Part shown: positions 1 to 9,599 of the stretch, one piece after another | Position numbering within the stretch: the stretch's first letter is position 1 | How the letters are laid out: each line of letters begins with the position of its first letter | NCBI GenBank assembly: GCA_013141325.1 | Contig: JABFRE010000207.1 | Location: 1-43,163 of the forward strand | Direction: 5' to 3' | Source of the DNA: Novosphingobium sp. | GTDB lineage: Bacteria; Pseudomonadota; Alphaproteobacteria; Sphingomonadales; Sphingomonadaceae | Length of the DNA: 43,163 nt | Position numbers and translations under genes: made by a program | Notes under the pieces: model-generated | The model's database searches: none | Seen by the model: the letters and a program-made list of their open reading frames with translations, nothing else | Told to the model about the DNA's origin: nothing

Positions 1-142
1 CGGCGGCGGCGGCGTGGAGTGCGCGGGCCTTGGCGGTCGAATCGAGCCGGGCGAGCTGGCGCTGCGCCGCGCGACCGGCCTGGGCCAGCCGGGCAACCAG
101 CGTTTCGGGCGATTCGCAGCGGGGAGCGGGTTCAGCAGTCAT
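1..142 (-). CDS. proA: Glutamate-5-semialdehyde dehydrogenase (gamma-glutamyl phosphate reductase), N-terminal fragment, truncated by the window edge
   Basis: Reverse-strand translation from ATG at 142: MTAEPAPRCESPETLVARLAQAGRAAQRQLARLDSTAKARALHAAAA. This resembles ProA N-termini. Only 47 codons are visible. Confidence 0.65.
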   Translation of the reverse strand, partial: MTAEPAPRCESPETLVARLAQAGRAAQRQLARLDSTAKARALHAAAA

Positions 143-368
143 GACGCAAAAGCGCCTATCACTGCGGCTTCGGCTTGTCACGGCGGAGTGGCGCCAGCCC
201 GGTTTGCCCTGCCGTCCGCCGGTGTCCACTTACCACCCTGTCAGCAACGAAAACGATTCGTCGCGCGAGTCGTTCGATTCAGCGCCATCGACCACTTCGG
301 GATTCGCCAGCGCCGCACGAAGCTGATAGCGGCGCTCCCATAAAGGGACAAAAGGACTCGGGGTCGTC

Positions 369-1532
369 TTGCAAAAATTGGCCGTTGGCGGGTTAGAGGG
401 CCGCCTGCGGAGCTGGTTCCCGGATCGCGAATTTTTCATGCGGTCGCAGGGGCAGGTCCGTTTCATCAAGATTTCATCGCGCGTGCAGATGATCGGTGCG
501 GGCCTTGCCGCAGCGTTGCTGGCCGTCTGGCTGGTAACGATGGCTGCGATGGCGATATCGAGCATTCTCTCGACGCGGGACCGCATGGCCCTGCTCGACC
601 GCGAGGCCAAGATCGCCAGCGCGGAAAGCCGGGTGACGGCCTATCGCGGCGATCTCGACAAGGTGGCCGACGATCTCGGCAAGCGGCAGGACTTCATCGA
701 GCAGGTGACCAAGGCCCACCTGGGCGAACTGCCTCAGGACGCGCGGGCCGGTGAGACTGTGTCCGACAGCTCGGGCGCTGCTGCCGAAACGGTCAAGAAG
801 GTCAGCACAAGTCTGCCCGAGGCCGGCAATCTCGCGCGGATCGAAGCCCGCCAGCTGGCCTTCGTCGAATCGCTGACCCGCCTGGCCGACCGCCGTGCCG
901 CGCAGGCCTCGGCCCGGCTGGCCAGCCTCGGCCTCAACCCGCAGGCGATGCTCGCGGCGGTGGACAACCGTGCGGCGCAGGGTGGTCCGCTGCTCCGGCT
1001 CGCCACCGGGCGTGACGGCAAGATCGACCCGCGCTTCCAGCGGCTGGGGCTCAGCCTCGCCCGGATGGACACGCTGGAACGTTCGGTGCGCGGGATTCCC
1101 CAGGTGCTTCCGGCCAGCCTTGAATATATCTCGTCCGGCTTCGGCTATCGCGCCGATCCGTTCACCGGCGGCGGCGCTTTCCACGCCGGACTCGATTTCA
1201 AGGGCCCGGTCGGCGCGCCGATCTATGCTGCGGCGCGCGGCGTCGTCAGCTTCGCCGGAATCAAGTCGGGATACGGCAACTGCATCGAAGTCGATCACGG
1301 CAACGGCCTGATGACCCGCTATGCCCATATGTCGCGGTTTGCGGCGCAATTGGGCCAGTCGGTCAAGTCAGGCGACGTCATCGGCGCAATCGGCAGCACC
1401 GGACGATCGACCGGCCCGCATCTGCATTTCGAAGTGCGGCTGAACGATCAGCCGCTCAACCCGCGTCCCTTTCTGGAGGCTGCGTCCCATGTTTCAGAAG
1501 TCCCGCGCGGCAGCGCCGGTAACGGGCGGTAG
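369..1532 (+). CDS. M23 family metallopeptidase (murein endopeptidase-like), membrane anchored
   Basis: N-terminal TM segment (IGAGLAAALLAVWLVTMAAMAI), coiled-coil region, C-terminal LytM domain with GFGYRADPFTGGGAFHAGLDF and STGPHLHFEVRLNDQPLNP. The start is a TTG; ATG at 438 is an alternative. Confidence 0.9.
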   Translation: MQKLAVGGLEGRLRSWFPDREFFMRSQGQVRFIKISSRVQMIGAGLAAALLAVWLVTMAAMAISSILSTRDRMALLDREAKIASAESRVTAYRGDLDKVADDLGKRQDFIEQVTKAHLGELPQDARAGETVSDSSGAAAETVKKVSTSLPEAGNLARIEARQLAFVESLTRLADRRAAQASARLASLGLNPQAMLAAVDNRAAQGGPLLRLATGRDGKIDPRFQRLGLSLARMDTLERSVRGIPQVLPASLEYISSGFGYRADPFTGGGAFHAGLDFKGPVGAPIYAAARGVVSFAGIKSGYGNCIEVDHGNGLMTRYAHMSRFAAQLGQSVKSGDVIGAIGSTGRSTGPHLHFEVRLNDQPLNPRPFLEAASHVSEVPRGSAGNGR

Positions 1533-1893
1533 GTCCATGGCCGGATCAACCTTTTCGGTGTTTGGCGCCGATATCCGCATCAAGGGCGATGTCACCGCCT
1601 CGGCCGACCTGCATATTGACGGTCACGTCGAAGGCGATGTCACCTGCACCGCTCTGGTCCAGGGCGAAAGCAGCGAGATTGTCGGCGCGGTCAAGGCAGA
1701 GAGCGCCCGGCTCTCGGGCACGGTCCGCGGCACGATCGCGGTGCGTGATCTGGTGGTGCTGAAAAGCGCCCGGATCCACGGCGACGTCCATTACGACGCG
1801 CTGACGATTGAGCAGGGCGCCCAGGTCGACGGCCGTTTCGCCCCGCGCGCTGCGGGCGAAGACGCTACCGTGGTCAGCCTCGCGGCCAGCTGA
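1489..1893 (+). CDS. Bactofilin / polymer-forming cytoskeletal protein
   Basis: FGADIRIKGDVTASADLHIDGHVEGDVTCTALVQGESSEIVGAVKAESARLSGTVRGTIAVRDLVVLKSARIHGDVHYDALTIEQGAQVDGRF is a classic bactofilin beta-helix. MFQKSRAAAPVTGG resembles typical bactofilin N-termini, with GGAGG upstream of ATG 1489. ATG at 1537 is an alternative. Confidence 0.9.
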   Translation: MFQKSRAAAPVTGGRSMAGSTFSVFGADIRIKGDVTASADLHIDGHVEGDVTCTALVQGESSEIVGAVKAESARLSGTVRGTIAVRDLVVLKSARIHGDVHYDALTIEQGAQVDGRFAPRAAGEDATVVSLAAS

Positions 1894-1921
1894 TTGCTCG
1901 TGCCTGTGGGCGGCCTGCCGA

Positions 1922-3613
1922 TCAGGCCTGCTGCGCCACCTCTGCCCTGAGCGCTTTCCGGTCCAGCTTGCCGATCATCGTCTTGGGCAGACTTTCGCGC
2001 ACCACCACCGAATCGACCCGTTCGTGCTTGCCGACGCGGCTGTTCAGCCAGTCGGCCAGTTGCGTTCCGGTCTCCGGCGAACCCTCGTTCAGCGTGACAT
2101 AGGCGCGCGGTACTTCGCCAAGGTAGGGATCGGGCATGCCGATCACCAACACCTCCTTGACCGCCGGATGCTCCTCGATCACCGCTTCGACCTGGCTGGG
2201 GAAGACCTTGAAGCCGCCCACCGCGATCATGTCCTTGATCCGGTCGACGATCCGCACATAGCCTTCGGCGTCGATCGCCGCGACGTCGCCGGTGCGCAGC
2301 CAGCGCCCGTTCGGGCGCTCGGCAAAGGCCGCCAGCGCGGCTTCGGGGCGCCGCCAATAGCCGCGCATGACCTGCGGACCCTGGATCGCCAGCTCGCCCG
2401 GTTCGCCGTCGGGCGCATCGCGGGCCGGGTCTTCCTTGTCGAGCAGGCGGACCCGCGTCGCCGGCAGCGGCTGGCCGATCGTGCCGACCCGGTCCTCACC
2501 CTCGTAGGGGTTGGTCGAAACTACGCCCGAGGTTTCGGTCAGGCCGTACCCTTCGACCAGCCGCGCGCCGGTCGCCGCCTCGAACCGTGCCTTGAGCGGC
2601 CCGGGCAGCGGCGCACCGCCGGAAATGCACACCCGGAGCGATGAAAAGTCGGTCTTGCCAAGGTCGGGATGGTCCAGCAGCGCCTGATACATCGTCGGCA
2701 CGCCCGGCATGGCGGTGGCCTGGACCCGAACCAGGGTCTTGAGTGCCTGCCCGGCATCGAAGCGCGGCAGCATCGCGATGCAGCCGCCGTTGGCCACGGT
2801 GCGGTTGAGCACGCAGACGTTGGCGAAGACGTGGAACAGCGGCAGAACGCCCATGATCATGTCGTGCGCGCCGGCCTGCGGATCGATCGCGGCGACCTGC
2901 CGGGCGTTGGCCGACAGGTTCTGGTGGGTCAGCATCGCCCCCTTGGGCGTGCCGGTGGTCCCGCCGGTGTATTGCAGCAAGGCAAGGTCCTCATCCGGAT
3001 CAAGCGTCACCGGATGCGGCGGATCGTGCGACAACAGCTCGCCCCAGCGGATGACGTCGGGCTGGGCCGGAATCCGGGACAGCGACTTGCGCCCGACCAG
3101 CCGCAGCGCCAGTCCCTTCGACCAGCTGAGCATGGCCGCCAGCGGACATACCACCAGCCGCTCCAGCGCCGAACCGGCCAGAACCTTGAGCGCAGTGGGC
3201 AGCAGCGCCGACGAATCGATCGTAACCAGAATCCGGGTACCCGAATCGGCAACCTGCGCTTCCAGTTCCTGCGCGGTGTAGAGCGGGCTGAAATTGACCA
3301 CGGTCGCCCCCGCGATCATCGCGCCGTAATAGGCGGACACATAGATCGGGACATTGGGCAGATAGAGACCGATCCGGTCGCCCTTGACCACGCCCAAGGC
3401 CTGGAGGCCAGCGGCAAAGGCCTGCGCCTCGCTGTAGAGTTCGGAATAGCTGAAGCGCCGCCCGAGAAAATCGACCAGCGGCTTGTCACCGTGATCGGCA
3501 GCCGATCGCGCAAAGAAATCGGGCAGCGACAGCGCCGGAAACGCCATGTCCCACGGTCGGGGATGGGCATAATGCGCGCGCCATGGTTCCGCGCCGGGGT
3601 TATTGACAGCCAT
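1922..3613 (-). CDS. Long-chain fatty acid--CoA ligase (AMP-binding)
   Basis: AMP-binding motif YTGGTTGTPKGAMLTH, GYGLTETSG, RTGDVAAIDAEGYVRIVDRIKDMI, and C-terminal KTMIGKLDRKALR. Confidence 0.93.
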   Translation of the reverse strand: MAVNNPGAEPWRAHYAHPRPWDMAFPALSLPDFFARSAADHGDKPLVDFLGRRFSYSELYSEAQAFAAGLQALGVVKGDRIGLYLPNVPIYVSAYYGAMIAGATVVNFSPLYTAQELEAQVADSGTRILVTIDSSALLPTALKVLAGSALERLVVCPLAAMLSWSKGLALRLVGRKSLSRIPAQPDVIRWGELLSHDPPHPVTLDPDEDLALLQYTGGTTGTPKGAMLTHQNLSANARQVAAIDPQAGAHDMIMGVLPLFHVFANVCVLNRTVANGGCIAMLPRFDAGQALKTLVRVQATAMPGVPTMYQALLDHPDLGKTDFSSLRVCISGGAPLPGPLKARFEAATGARLVEGYGLTETSGVVSTNPYEGEDRVGTIGQPLPATRVRLLDKEDPARDAPDGEPGELAIQGPQVMRGYWRRPEAALAAFAERPNGRWLRTGDVAAIDAEGYVRIVDRIKDMIAVGGFKVFPSQVEAVIEEHPAVKEVLVIGMPDPYLGEVPRAYVTLNEGSPETGTQLADWLNSRVGKHERVDSVVVRESLPKTMIGKLDRKALRAEVAQQA

Positions 3614-3682
3614 GTTAGCAGCCTAGCCCGTGCGGTGCTACCAGGGCAAGCGCGGGAAGCGCTTTCAACCGCCGGAGCGAAA

Positions 3683-4393
3683 TTATTCGGCCTCGGCGGT
3701 CCCGGCGGCTTCGGCGGTGCGCTTGGCTTCGAGCCAGGCAGCGGCCTCGGCTTCTTGCGCGGCTTCGGCGGCAGCCTTGGTGTGGGCATCGCGTTCGGCG
3801 CGCAGCTCTTCGATCAGGGCCACGCGGTCATCGCCCAGCCGTGCATCGTCGCCGGCCTGGTCGATCAATCCAGCCTTTTTCGCGGCCTTGGCCACGATCG
3901 CGTCCAGTTCGCGCTGCGAACACAGGCCCAGCGTAACCGGGTCCTTGGGCTGGATATTGGCGATGTTCCAGTGGCTGCGATCGCGGATCGCGGCGATGGT
4001 GTTGCGGGTGGTGCCGATCAGCTTGCCGATCTGCGCGTCCGAGATTTCGGGATGGTTGCGCAGGATCCAGGCAATCCCGTCGGGCTTGTCCTGCCGCTTC
4101 GACACCGGAGTATAGCGCGGACCCTTGGTCCGACTCACCGTGACCGGGGCCTTCTGCATCACCAGCGAATAGTTCGGATCATCCTGGCCCTTTTCGATCT
4201 CGGCCATGTTGAGCTCGCCCGCGCGCACCGGATCGCGCCCAGTATATTTGCTGCTGGCCAGGTCGTCGGCCATGGCCTGAACCTCAAGAATGTGGAGGCC
4301 GCAGAATTCGGCGATTTGTTCAAAGGACAGCGCGGTGTTGTCGACCAGCCACGAAGCAGTGGCATGCGGCATCAGCGGGGTCGGCTGGGTCAC
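3683..4393 (-). CDS. trcR: DUF1013 / cell cycle transcriptional regulator TrcR
   Basis: MPHATASWLVDNTALSFEQIAEFCGLHILEVQAMADD...GIAWILRNHPEISDAQIGKLIGTTRNTIAAIRDRSHWN is the typical DUF1013/TrcR core. GTG start at 4393; Ala/Glu-rich C-terminal tail. Confidence 0.85.
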   Translation of the reverse strand: MTQPTPLMPHATASWLVDNTALSFEQIAEFCGLHILEVQAMADDLASSKYTGRDPVRAGELNMAEIEKGQDDPNYSLVMQKAPVTVSRTKGPRYTPVSKRQDKPDGIAWILRNHPEISDAQIGKLIGTTRNTIAAIRDRSHWNIANIQPKDPVTLGLCSQRELDAIVAKAAKKAGLIDQAGDDARLGDDRVALIEELRAERDAHTKAAAEAAQEAEAAAWLEAKRTAEAAGTAEAE

Positions 4394-4552
4394 GGGAAAT
4401 CTCCGCCAGAATGGGACTTGAAATAGATAGGGCCGCCCCTTGCGGAGCGGCCGTTCGCCGTGCGGTTTAGGCGCATTTGCGCTGCGGAGCAAGCCAAGAA
4501 ACCAAGCCTTAAAACTTGCCATGGTATCGCTGCGTCAACACTGGGGGACAGC

Positions 4553-5254
4553 TTGAACCGTTCAATACTTGCCATGGCCGCGCTCAGCGGACTTGCCGGA
4601 TGCGGACCTTCGGGCCCCGATTTCACCGAACCGGCCAAGGTTCCGGCGGCGATGCTGGTCGACGAATTCGCCGCGCTGGCCAGCCTGTCATCGCCCCTGA
4701 CCGAGGCCGGCTACGGCAGCAGCCGGGTCCGGGTCGAGCGCCGCGGCAAGTCCGAGCTGCTGTTCACGATCCCCTCCAGCGAAAGCAAGGACGGATCGAC
4801 CTTTCTGCTTCAATTCACCCCCGGTCAGCAGCCGCTGCACAGCGAAGTCAAAGTGACGATCGAGGTTCCCGCGCTGCCGATGGGCGTGAACAAGGTGCTG
4901 AGCGAGCAAAAGGTCGAGGACTATTTCCAGCGCCACACCAAGGCGCTGATCGCTGCGATGGCGAGCCGCGAATCCACAAGCGCAGCCGCGCACGAATTCG
5001 TCTCGATGTTCGATGCTCTGGCTTTGGCGACCAATCCCTCGCTCAAGCGCAAGCTGGAAAACGACGTTCGCACGATTGACCTGGAAGACGGCGAGGATAC
5101 CGCCACCGCCGACGAACCCTCGGACGAAGAGGTCAACCGCGGCATGATCGACAATTCAGAAACGGATCGCGGGGACGAGCAGCTGGGCACGGAACCGCAG
5201 GGCGCCGAACCCGACCCGCGCGAACCCGAAGGCACCGACCCCAATCCCGATTGA
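4553..5254 (+). CDS. Putative lipoprotein of unknown function with acidic C-terminal tail
   Basis: In-frame TTG at 4553 gives (M)NRSILAMAALSGLAGCGPSG with a lipobox (LAGC). The C-terminus is rich in D/E/P. Confidence 0.65.
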   Translation: MNRSILAMAALSGLAGCGPSGPDFTEPAKVPAAMLVDEFAALASLSSPLTEAGYGSSRVRVERRGKSELLFTIPSSESKDGSTFLLQFTPGQQPLHSEVKVTIEVPALPMGVNKVLSEQKVEDYFQRHTKALIAAMASRESTSAAAHEFVSMFDALALATNPSLKRKLENDVRTIDLEDGEDTATADEPSDEEVNRGMIDNSETDRGDEQLGTEPQGAEPDPREPEGTDPNPD

Positions 5255-6256
5255 TCACCCGGCGGCGAGCACGATCTTCCCGATGTGCGCACCGGCTTCC
5301 ATCCGGGCATGGGCCGCAGCGGCATCACGCAGCGCAAAGGTCTGGTCCATCACCGGGCGCAGGACCCCGCTTTCGACAAAAGGCCAGGCATAGGCCGCGA
5401 TTTCCTGCGCCAGCAGCGCCTTGAAGGTGTTGGAGCGCGGGCGCAGGGTCGATCCGGTCAGGGTCAGGCGGCGGCGCATGATCTCCGCCATGTTAAGCTC
5501 GGCGCGCAGCCCTCCCTGGACCGCGATTGTCACGTGGCGGCCATCGTCGGCCAGGCAGGCCAGATTGCGCGGCACATAGTCGCCGGCCACCATGTCGAGC
5601 ACCAGCTCCACCCCCCTGCCACCAGTGATCCGTGCCACTTCGGCGACAAAGTCCTGCGCCTTGTAGTCGATCGCATGGTCAGCGCCGATCGCCAGCGCCG
5701 CGGCGCACTTGTCGGTGCCGCCGCAGGTGACGATCACTGTCAGACCCATCAGCTTGCCCAGCAGACTCGCCATGCTGCCGATCCCGCTGGTACCGCCGTG
5801 GACCAGCAGCGTCTCACCGTCGCGGGCATAGCCGCGCTCGAAGACGTTGTGCCAGACGGTGAACAGCGTTTCGGGCAGCGCCGCAGCCGATGCCAGCGGC
5901 AGATCGTCGGGAACTGGCAGGCACACGGCCGCCTCGGCCAGGCAGTACTCGGCATAGCCCCCGCCCGAAACCAGCGCGCAGACCTTGCGGCCCAGTAGCG
6001 CCGGATCGGCATCGCCGCCCAGCGCCACCACCTCGCCCGCGATCTCCAGTCCGGGGATCGGTGAGGCCCCCGGAGGCGGCGGATAGAAGCCCTGGCGCTG
6101 AATCACATCGGGGCGGTTGACCCCGGCAAAGGCGACCTTGACCAGCACCTGGCCCGGTGCCGGTACCGGCACCGGCACCGTCTCTGGCCGCAGCACGTCG
6201 GGGCCGCCGGGGACGTCGAAGCCGATTGCCGTCATGGTTTCAGGCATTTGGTTCAT
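5255..6256 (-). CDS. NAD(P)H-quinone oxidoreductase (zinc-less MDR family, PIG3-like)
   Basis: GVNRPDVIQRQGFYPPPPGASPIPGLEIAGEV and LVHGGTSGIGSMA are MDR quinone oxidoreductase motifs. Confidence 0.9.
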   Translation of the reverse strand: MNQMPETMTAIGFDVPGGPDVLRPETVPVPVPAPGQVLVKVAFAGVNRPDVIQRQGFYPPPPGASPIPGLEIAGEVVALGGDADPALLGRKVCALVSGGGYAEYCLAEAAVCLPVPDDLPLASAAALPETLFTVWHNVFERGYARDGETLLVHGGTSGIGSMASLLGKLMGLTVIVTCGGTDKCAAALAIGADHAIDYKAQDFVAEVARITGGRGVELVLDMVAGDYVPRNLACLADDGRHVTIAVQGGLRAELNMAEIMRRRLTLTGSTLRPRSNTFKALLAQEIAAYAWPFVESGVLRPVMDQTFALRDAAAAHARMEAGAHIGKIVLAAG

Positions 6257-6352
6257 TGTATCCGCTCCGCGCCACAGGTGTTGCCGCTGTCGCGGCCCCT
6301 ATCGCCGGGATCGGTTGACAGCAAGCCCAACTGGTCCGATTCTGACCCGGAG

Positions 6353-6553
6353 ATGGAAGACGATCTACCCCGTCCGAAAGGCGATGCCGCCGACCAGCTG
6401 GCGAAGGAGTTGCTCGACGCCTATTCGCAGGACGAGCTCGACGAGCGCATTGCCGTGCTCGAGGCGGAGATCGTCCGGGTCCGCGCCCACCGGGACCGGG
6501 CGGCCGCGCACCGCAGCGCCGCCGACGCCTTGTTCAAGCCTCGATCGAGCTGA
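6353..6553 (+). CDS. DUF1192 domain-containing protein
   Basis: MEDDLPRPKGDAADQLAKELLDAYSQDELDERIAVLEAEIVRVRAHRDRAAAHRSAADALFKP matches DUF1192 (short, L.S..EL..RI..L..EI.R). Confidence 0.85.
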   Translation: MEDDLPRPKGDAADQLAKELLDAYSQDELDERIAVLEAEIVRVRAHRDRAAAHRSAADALFKPRSS

Positions 6554-6684
6554 TGATGACCGCCGCCCCTTTCGGCCTTGCGGCGGCTCCCCATATAGGT
6601 TTGGTTAACCATAGCCGTTCATATTCTCCGGCAAGCCGAAACTTACCTGCCGCAGTCCAGTCTGACGTCAAGAGAGACCCCTAG

Positions 6685-9081
6685 ATGCCCAGTTTCGCCC
6701 AGAGCCTTGAAAAGACCCTGCACTCCGCCCTGGCCAATGCCGCAGAGCGCAGCCACGAATATGCCACGCTGGAGCACCTGCTGCTGGCGCTGATCGACGA
6801 CGGCGACGCGGCGCAGGTGATGCAGGCCTGCGGAGTTGACCTGGGCGAGCTGGGCGAGGTCGTGAAGCAGTACCTCGACCAGGAATACCAGTCGCTCAAG
6901 ACCCAGGAAAAGGGCGAACCCGCCCCCACTGCCGGTTTCCAGCGGGTGATCCAGCGGGCGATCCTCCATGTCCAGTCTTCGGGCAAGGACACCGTCACCG
7001 GCGCCAACGTGCTGGTCGCGCTGTTTTCCGAACGGGACAGCTATGCCGTCTATTTCCTTCAGCAGCAGGACATGAGCCGACTCGATGCGGTCAGCTTCAT
7101 CAGCCACGGGATCGGCAAGGGCGGCAAGCGGATCGAGGATCACGCACCCAAGGGCGCCGAAACCGAAATGCCGGCCCAGGAAGACAAGGCCCAGACCAAG
7201 GACGGCAAGAAGGATTCCGCGCTCGACCAGTTCTGCGTCAACCTCAACGAAAAGGCGCTGGCCGGCAAGGTCGACCCGCTGATCGGTCGCGGGCCGGAGG
7301 TCGACCGTACGATCCAGATCCTCTGCCGCCGCTCCAAGAACAACCCGCTCTATGTCGGCGATCCGGGCGTGGGCAAGACCGCCATCGCCGAGGGCCTGGC
7401 GCGCAAGATCATCGAGGGCGAAGTGCCCGAAGTGCTGGCTGAGGCGGTGATCTATTCGCTCGACATGGGCGCGCTGCTGGCCGGAACCCGCTATCGCGGC
7501 GATTTCGAGGAACGACTCAAGCAAGTGGTGAACGAGCTGGAGAAGATGCCACACGCGGTGCTGTTCATCGACGAGATCCACACCGTGATCGGCGCCGGGG
7601 CAACCAGCGGCGGGGCCATGGACGCCTCCAACCTGCTCAAGCCCGCGCTGTCGGGCGGGACGATCCGCTGCATCGGGTCGACCACCTACAAGGAATTCCG
7701 CAACCACTTCGAAAAGGACCGCGCGCTGCTGCGCCGGTTCCAGAAGATCGACGTCAACGAGCCCACGGTCGAGGACACGATCAAGATCCTGAAGGGGCTG
7801 CGCAGCGCCTTCGAGGAGCATCACAAGGTCAAGTACACGCCCGAGGCGATCAAGACGGCGGTGGAGCTTTCCGCGCGCTACATCAACGACCGCAAATTGC
7901 CCGACAAGGCGATCGACGTGATCGACGAGGTGGGCGCGATGCAGATGCTGGTCCCGCCCAGCCGCCGCAAGAAAACCATCACCGGCCGCGAGATCGAGGC
8001 GGTCATCGCCACCATGGCGCGGATTCCTGCCAAGTCGGTCTCCTCGGATGACCGCCAGGCGCTCGAGCATCTTGAGCGCGATCTCAAGCGCGTGGTGTTT
8101 GGGCAGGATCAGGCGATCGAAGTGTTGGCCAGCGCGATGAAGCTGTCGCGCGCAGGCCTTCGCGATCCTGAAAAGCCGATTGGCTCGTTCCTGTTTTCGG
8201 GCCCCACCGGGGTCGGCAAGACCGAAGTGGCCAAGCAGCTGGCCGACATCATGGGCATCCCGATCCAGCGCTTCGACATGTCGGAATATATGGAGCGCCA
8301 TTCGGTCAGCCGCCTGATCGGCGCGCCTCCGGGCTATGTCGGCTATGACCAGGGCGGGCTTCTGACCGATGCGGTCGACCAGCAGCCGCACTGCGTCCTG
8401 CTGCTCGACGAGATCGAGAAGGCCCACCCGGACCTGTTCAACATCCTGCTGCAGGTGATGGACAACGGCCGCCTGACCGACCACCACGGCAAGACCGTCG
8501 ATTTCCGCAACGTGGTGCTGATCATGACCACCAATGCCGGCGCGTCGGACATGGCGAAGCAGGGCATCGGCTTTGGCGATGTCTCCAAGGAGGATGCCGG
8601 CGACGAAGCGGTCAAGCGGATGTTCAGCCCCGAATTCCGCAACCGGCTCGATGCGGTGGTGCCGTTTGCCTACCTGCCCACTGCGGTGATCAGCCGCGTG
8701 GTCGACAAGTTCGTGCTTCAGCTGGAACTGCAGCTGGCCGAACAGAACGTCCATATCCAGTTTGACGGGGATGCCCGCGAATGGCTGGCGGCGCGCGGCT
8801 ATGACAAGCTCTATGGCGCACGGCCGATGGCCCGGCTGATCCAGGACAAGGTCAAGCAGCCGCTGGCCGAAGAGCTGCTGTTCGGCAAGCTGCGCCACGG
8901 CGGCGAAGTGCACGTTTCGGTCAAGGATGGCGTGCTGGCCTTCGAGCTGACCCCAGCCCCGCCCAAGCTGCCGCGCGGCGCCAAAGCCAAGGCCAAGGCT
9001 CCAGCGGCAGAGGCAAAGGCGCCGAAGAAGACCAGGGGCAAACCCAAGGCCGCACCGGAGCCCAGCGGCGAGGCGGATTGA
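6685..9081 (+). CDS. clpA: ATP-dependent Clp protease ATP-binding subunit ClpA
   Basis: Clp N domain, two AAA+ modules (GDPGVGKTAIAEGLA; FSGPTGVGKTEVAKQLA), and IGAPPGYVGYDQGG. Ala/Lys/Pro-rich C-terminal extension. Confidence 0.96.
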   Translation: MPSFAQSLEKTLHSALANAAERSHEYATLEHLLLALIDDGDAAQVMQACGVDLGELGEVVKQYLDQEYQSLKTQEKGEPAPTAGFQRVIQRAILHVQSSGKDTVTGANVLVALFSERDSYAVYFLQQQDMSRLDAVSFISHGIGKGGKRIEDHAPKGAETEMPAQEDKAQTKDGKKDSALDQFCVNLNEKALAGKVDPLIGRGPEVDRTIQILCRRSKNNPLYVGDPGVGKTAIAEGLARKIIEGEVPEVLAEAVIYSLDMGALLAGTRYRGDFEERLKQVVNELEKMPHAVLFIDEIHTVIGAGATSGGAMDASNLLKPALSGGTIRCIGSTTYKEFRNHFEKDRALLRRFQKIDVNEPTVEDTIKILKGLRSAFEEHHKVKYTPEAIKTAVELSARYINDRKLPDKAIDVIDEVGAMQMLVPPSRRKKTITGREIEAVIATMARIPAKSVSSDDRQALEHLERDLKRVVFGQDQAIEVLASAMKLSRAGLRDPEKPIGSFLFSGPTGVGKTEVAKQLADIMGIPIQRFDMSEYMERHSVSRLIGAPPGYVGYDQGGLLTDAVDQQPHCVLLLDEIEKAHPDLFNILLQVMDNGRLTDHHGKTVDFRNVVLIMTTNAGASDMAKQGIGFGDVSKEDAGDEAVKRMFSPEFRNRLDAVVPFAYLPTAVISRVVDKFVLQLELQLAEQNVHIQFDGDAREWLAARGYDKLYGARPMARLIQDKVKQPLAEELLFGKLRHGGEVHVSVKDGVLAFELTPAPPKLPRGAKAKAKAPAAEAKAPKKTRGKPKAAPEPSGEAD

Positions 9082-9152
9082 TCGCGGTCAAGGCGAGGAG
9101 TCGGCGGGCGGGCTAGCTGTCAGCCTCCGCGTTCCCTGCCCCGGAGCATACC

Positions 9153-9560
9153 GTGAGCGAAAACTCCACTGCCGAAGCTCTTGCGCTCTCGCCGTTCGAG
9201 CGGATCGGCGGTCACGCCGCGCTGCGTGCGGTGACCGACCGGTTTTATGACCTGATGGACCAGGATCCGGCCTACGCGCAGCTGCGCGCGATGCACGCCG
9301 CCGACCTGGCCCCGATGCGCCGCGCACTGCCGCTGTTCCTGGCCGGCTGGGCTGGCGGCCCGCGCGACTGGTTCGAGGCCAATCCCGGCAAATGCATGAT
9401 GTCGATGCACGCCCCGTTTCCGATCACCCGCCCGACCGCCACCCAATGGGCCGAGGCGATGCGCCGCGCGCTCGCCGAGACCGAACTGGCTGATCGCGAA
9501 ATCGCCGAGGCGATGGCCGACGTGCTGGAACGCATGGCCACGGGCATGGCGCGCGACTGA
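9153..9560 (+). CDS. Group II truncated hemoglobin-like protein
   Basis: GTG start. FERIGGHAALRAVTDRFYDLMDQDPAYAQLRAMHAADLAPMRRALPLFLAGWAGGPRDWFEANPGKCMMSMHAPFPI is trHbII-like. Confidence 0.85.
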   Translation: MSENSTAEALALSPFERIGGHAALRAVTDRFYDLMDQDPAYAQLRAMHAADLAPMRRALPLFLAGWAGGPRDWFEANPGKCMMSMHAPFPITRPTATQWAEAMRRALAETELADREIAEAMADVLERMATGMARD

Positions 9561-9599
9561 TCTCGCCATTCCGGCTTTCAGCGGGTAAGGCCGGGAACC

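Noticed and set aside
2669-4426. 585-aa plus-strand ORF across fadD-like and trcR genes
   Set aside because: Antisense to two well-recognised CDSs and their intergenic region; no coding signature of its own.
4428-4456. GGGCCGCCCC-TTGC-GGAGCGGCCG hairpin between trcR and the divergent lipoprotein
   Set aside because: Stem has a C/A mismatch, no T-tract, and sits in a divergent 5' region where a terminator is not expected; too weak to call.
6643-8913. 756-aa minus-strand ORF antisense to clpA
   Set aside because: Fully covered by clpA, a highly conserved gene; the antisense frame is a high-GC codon-bias artefact.
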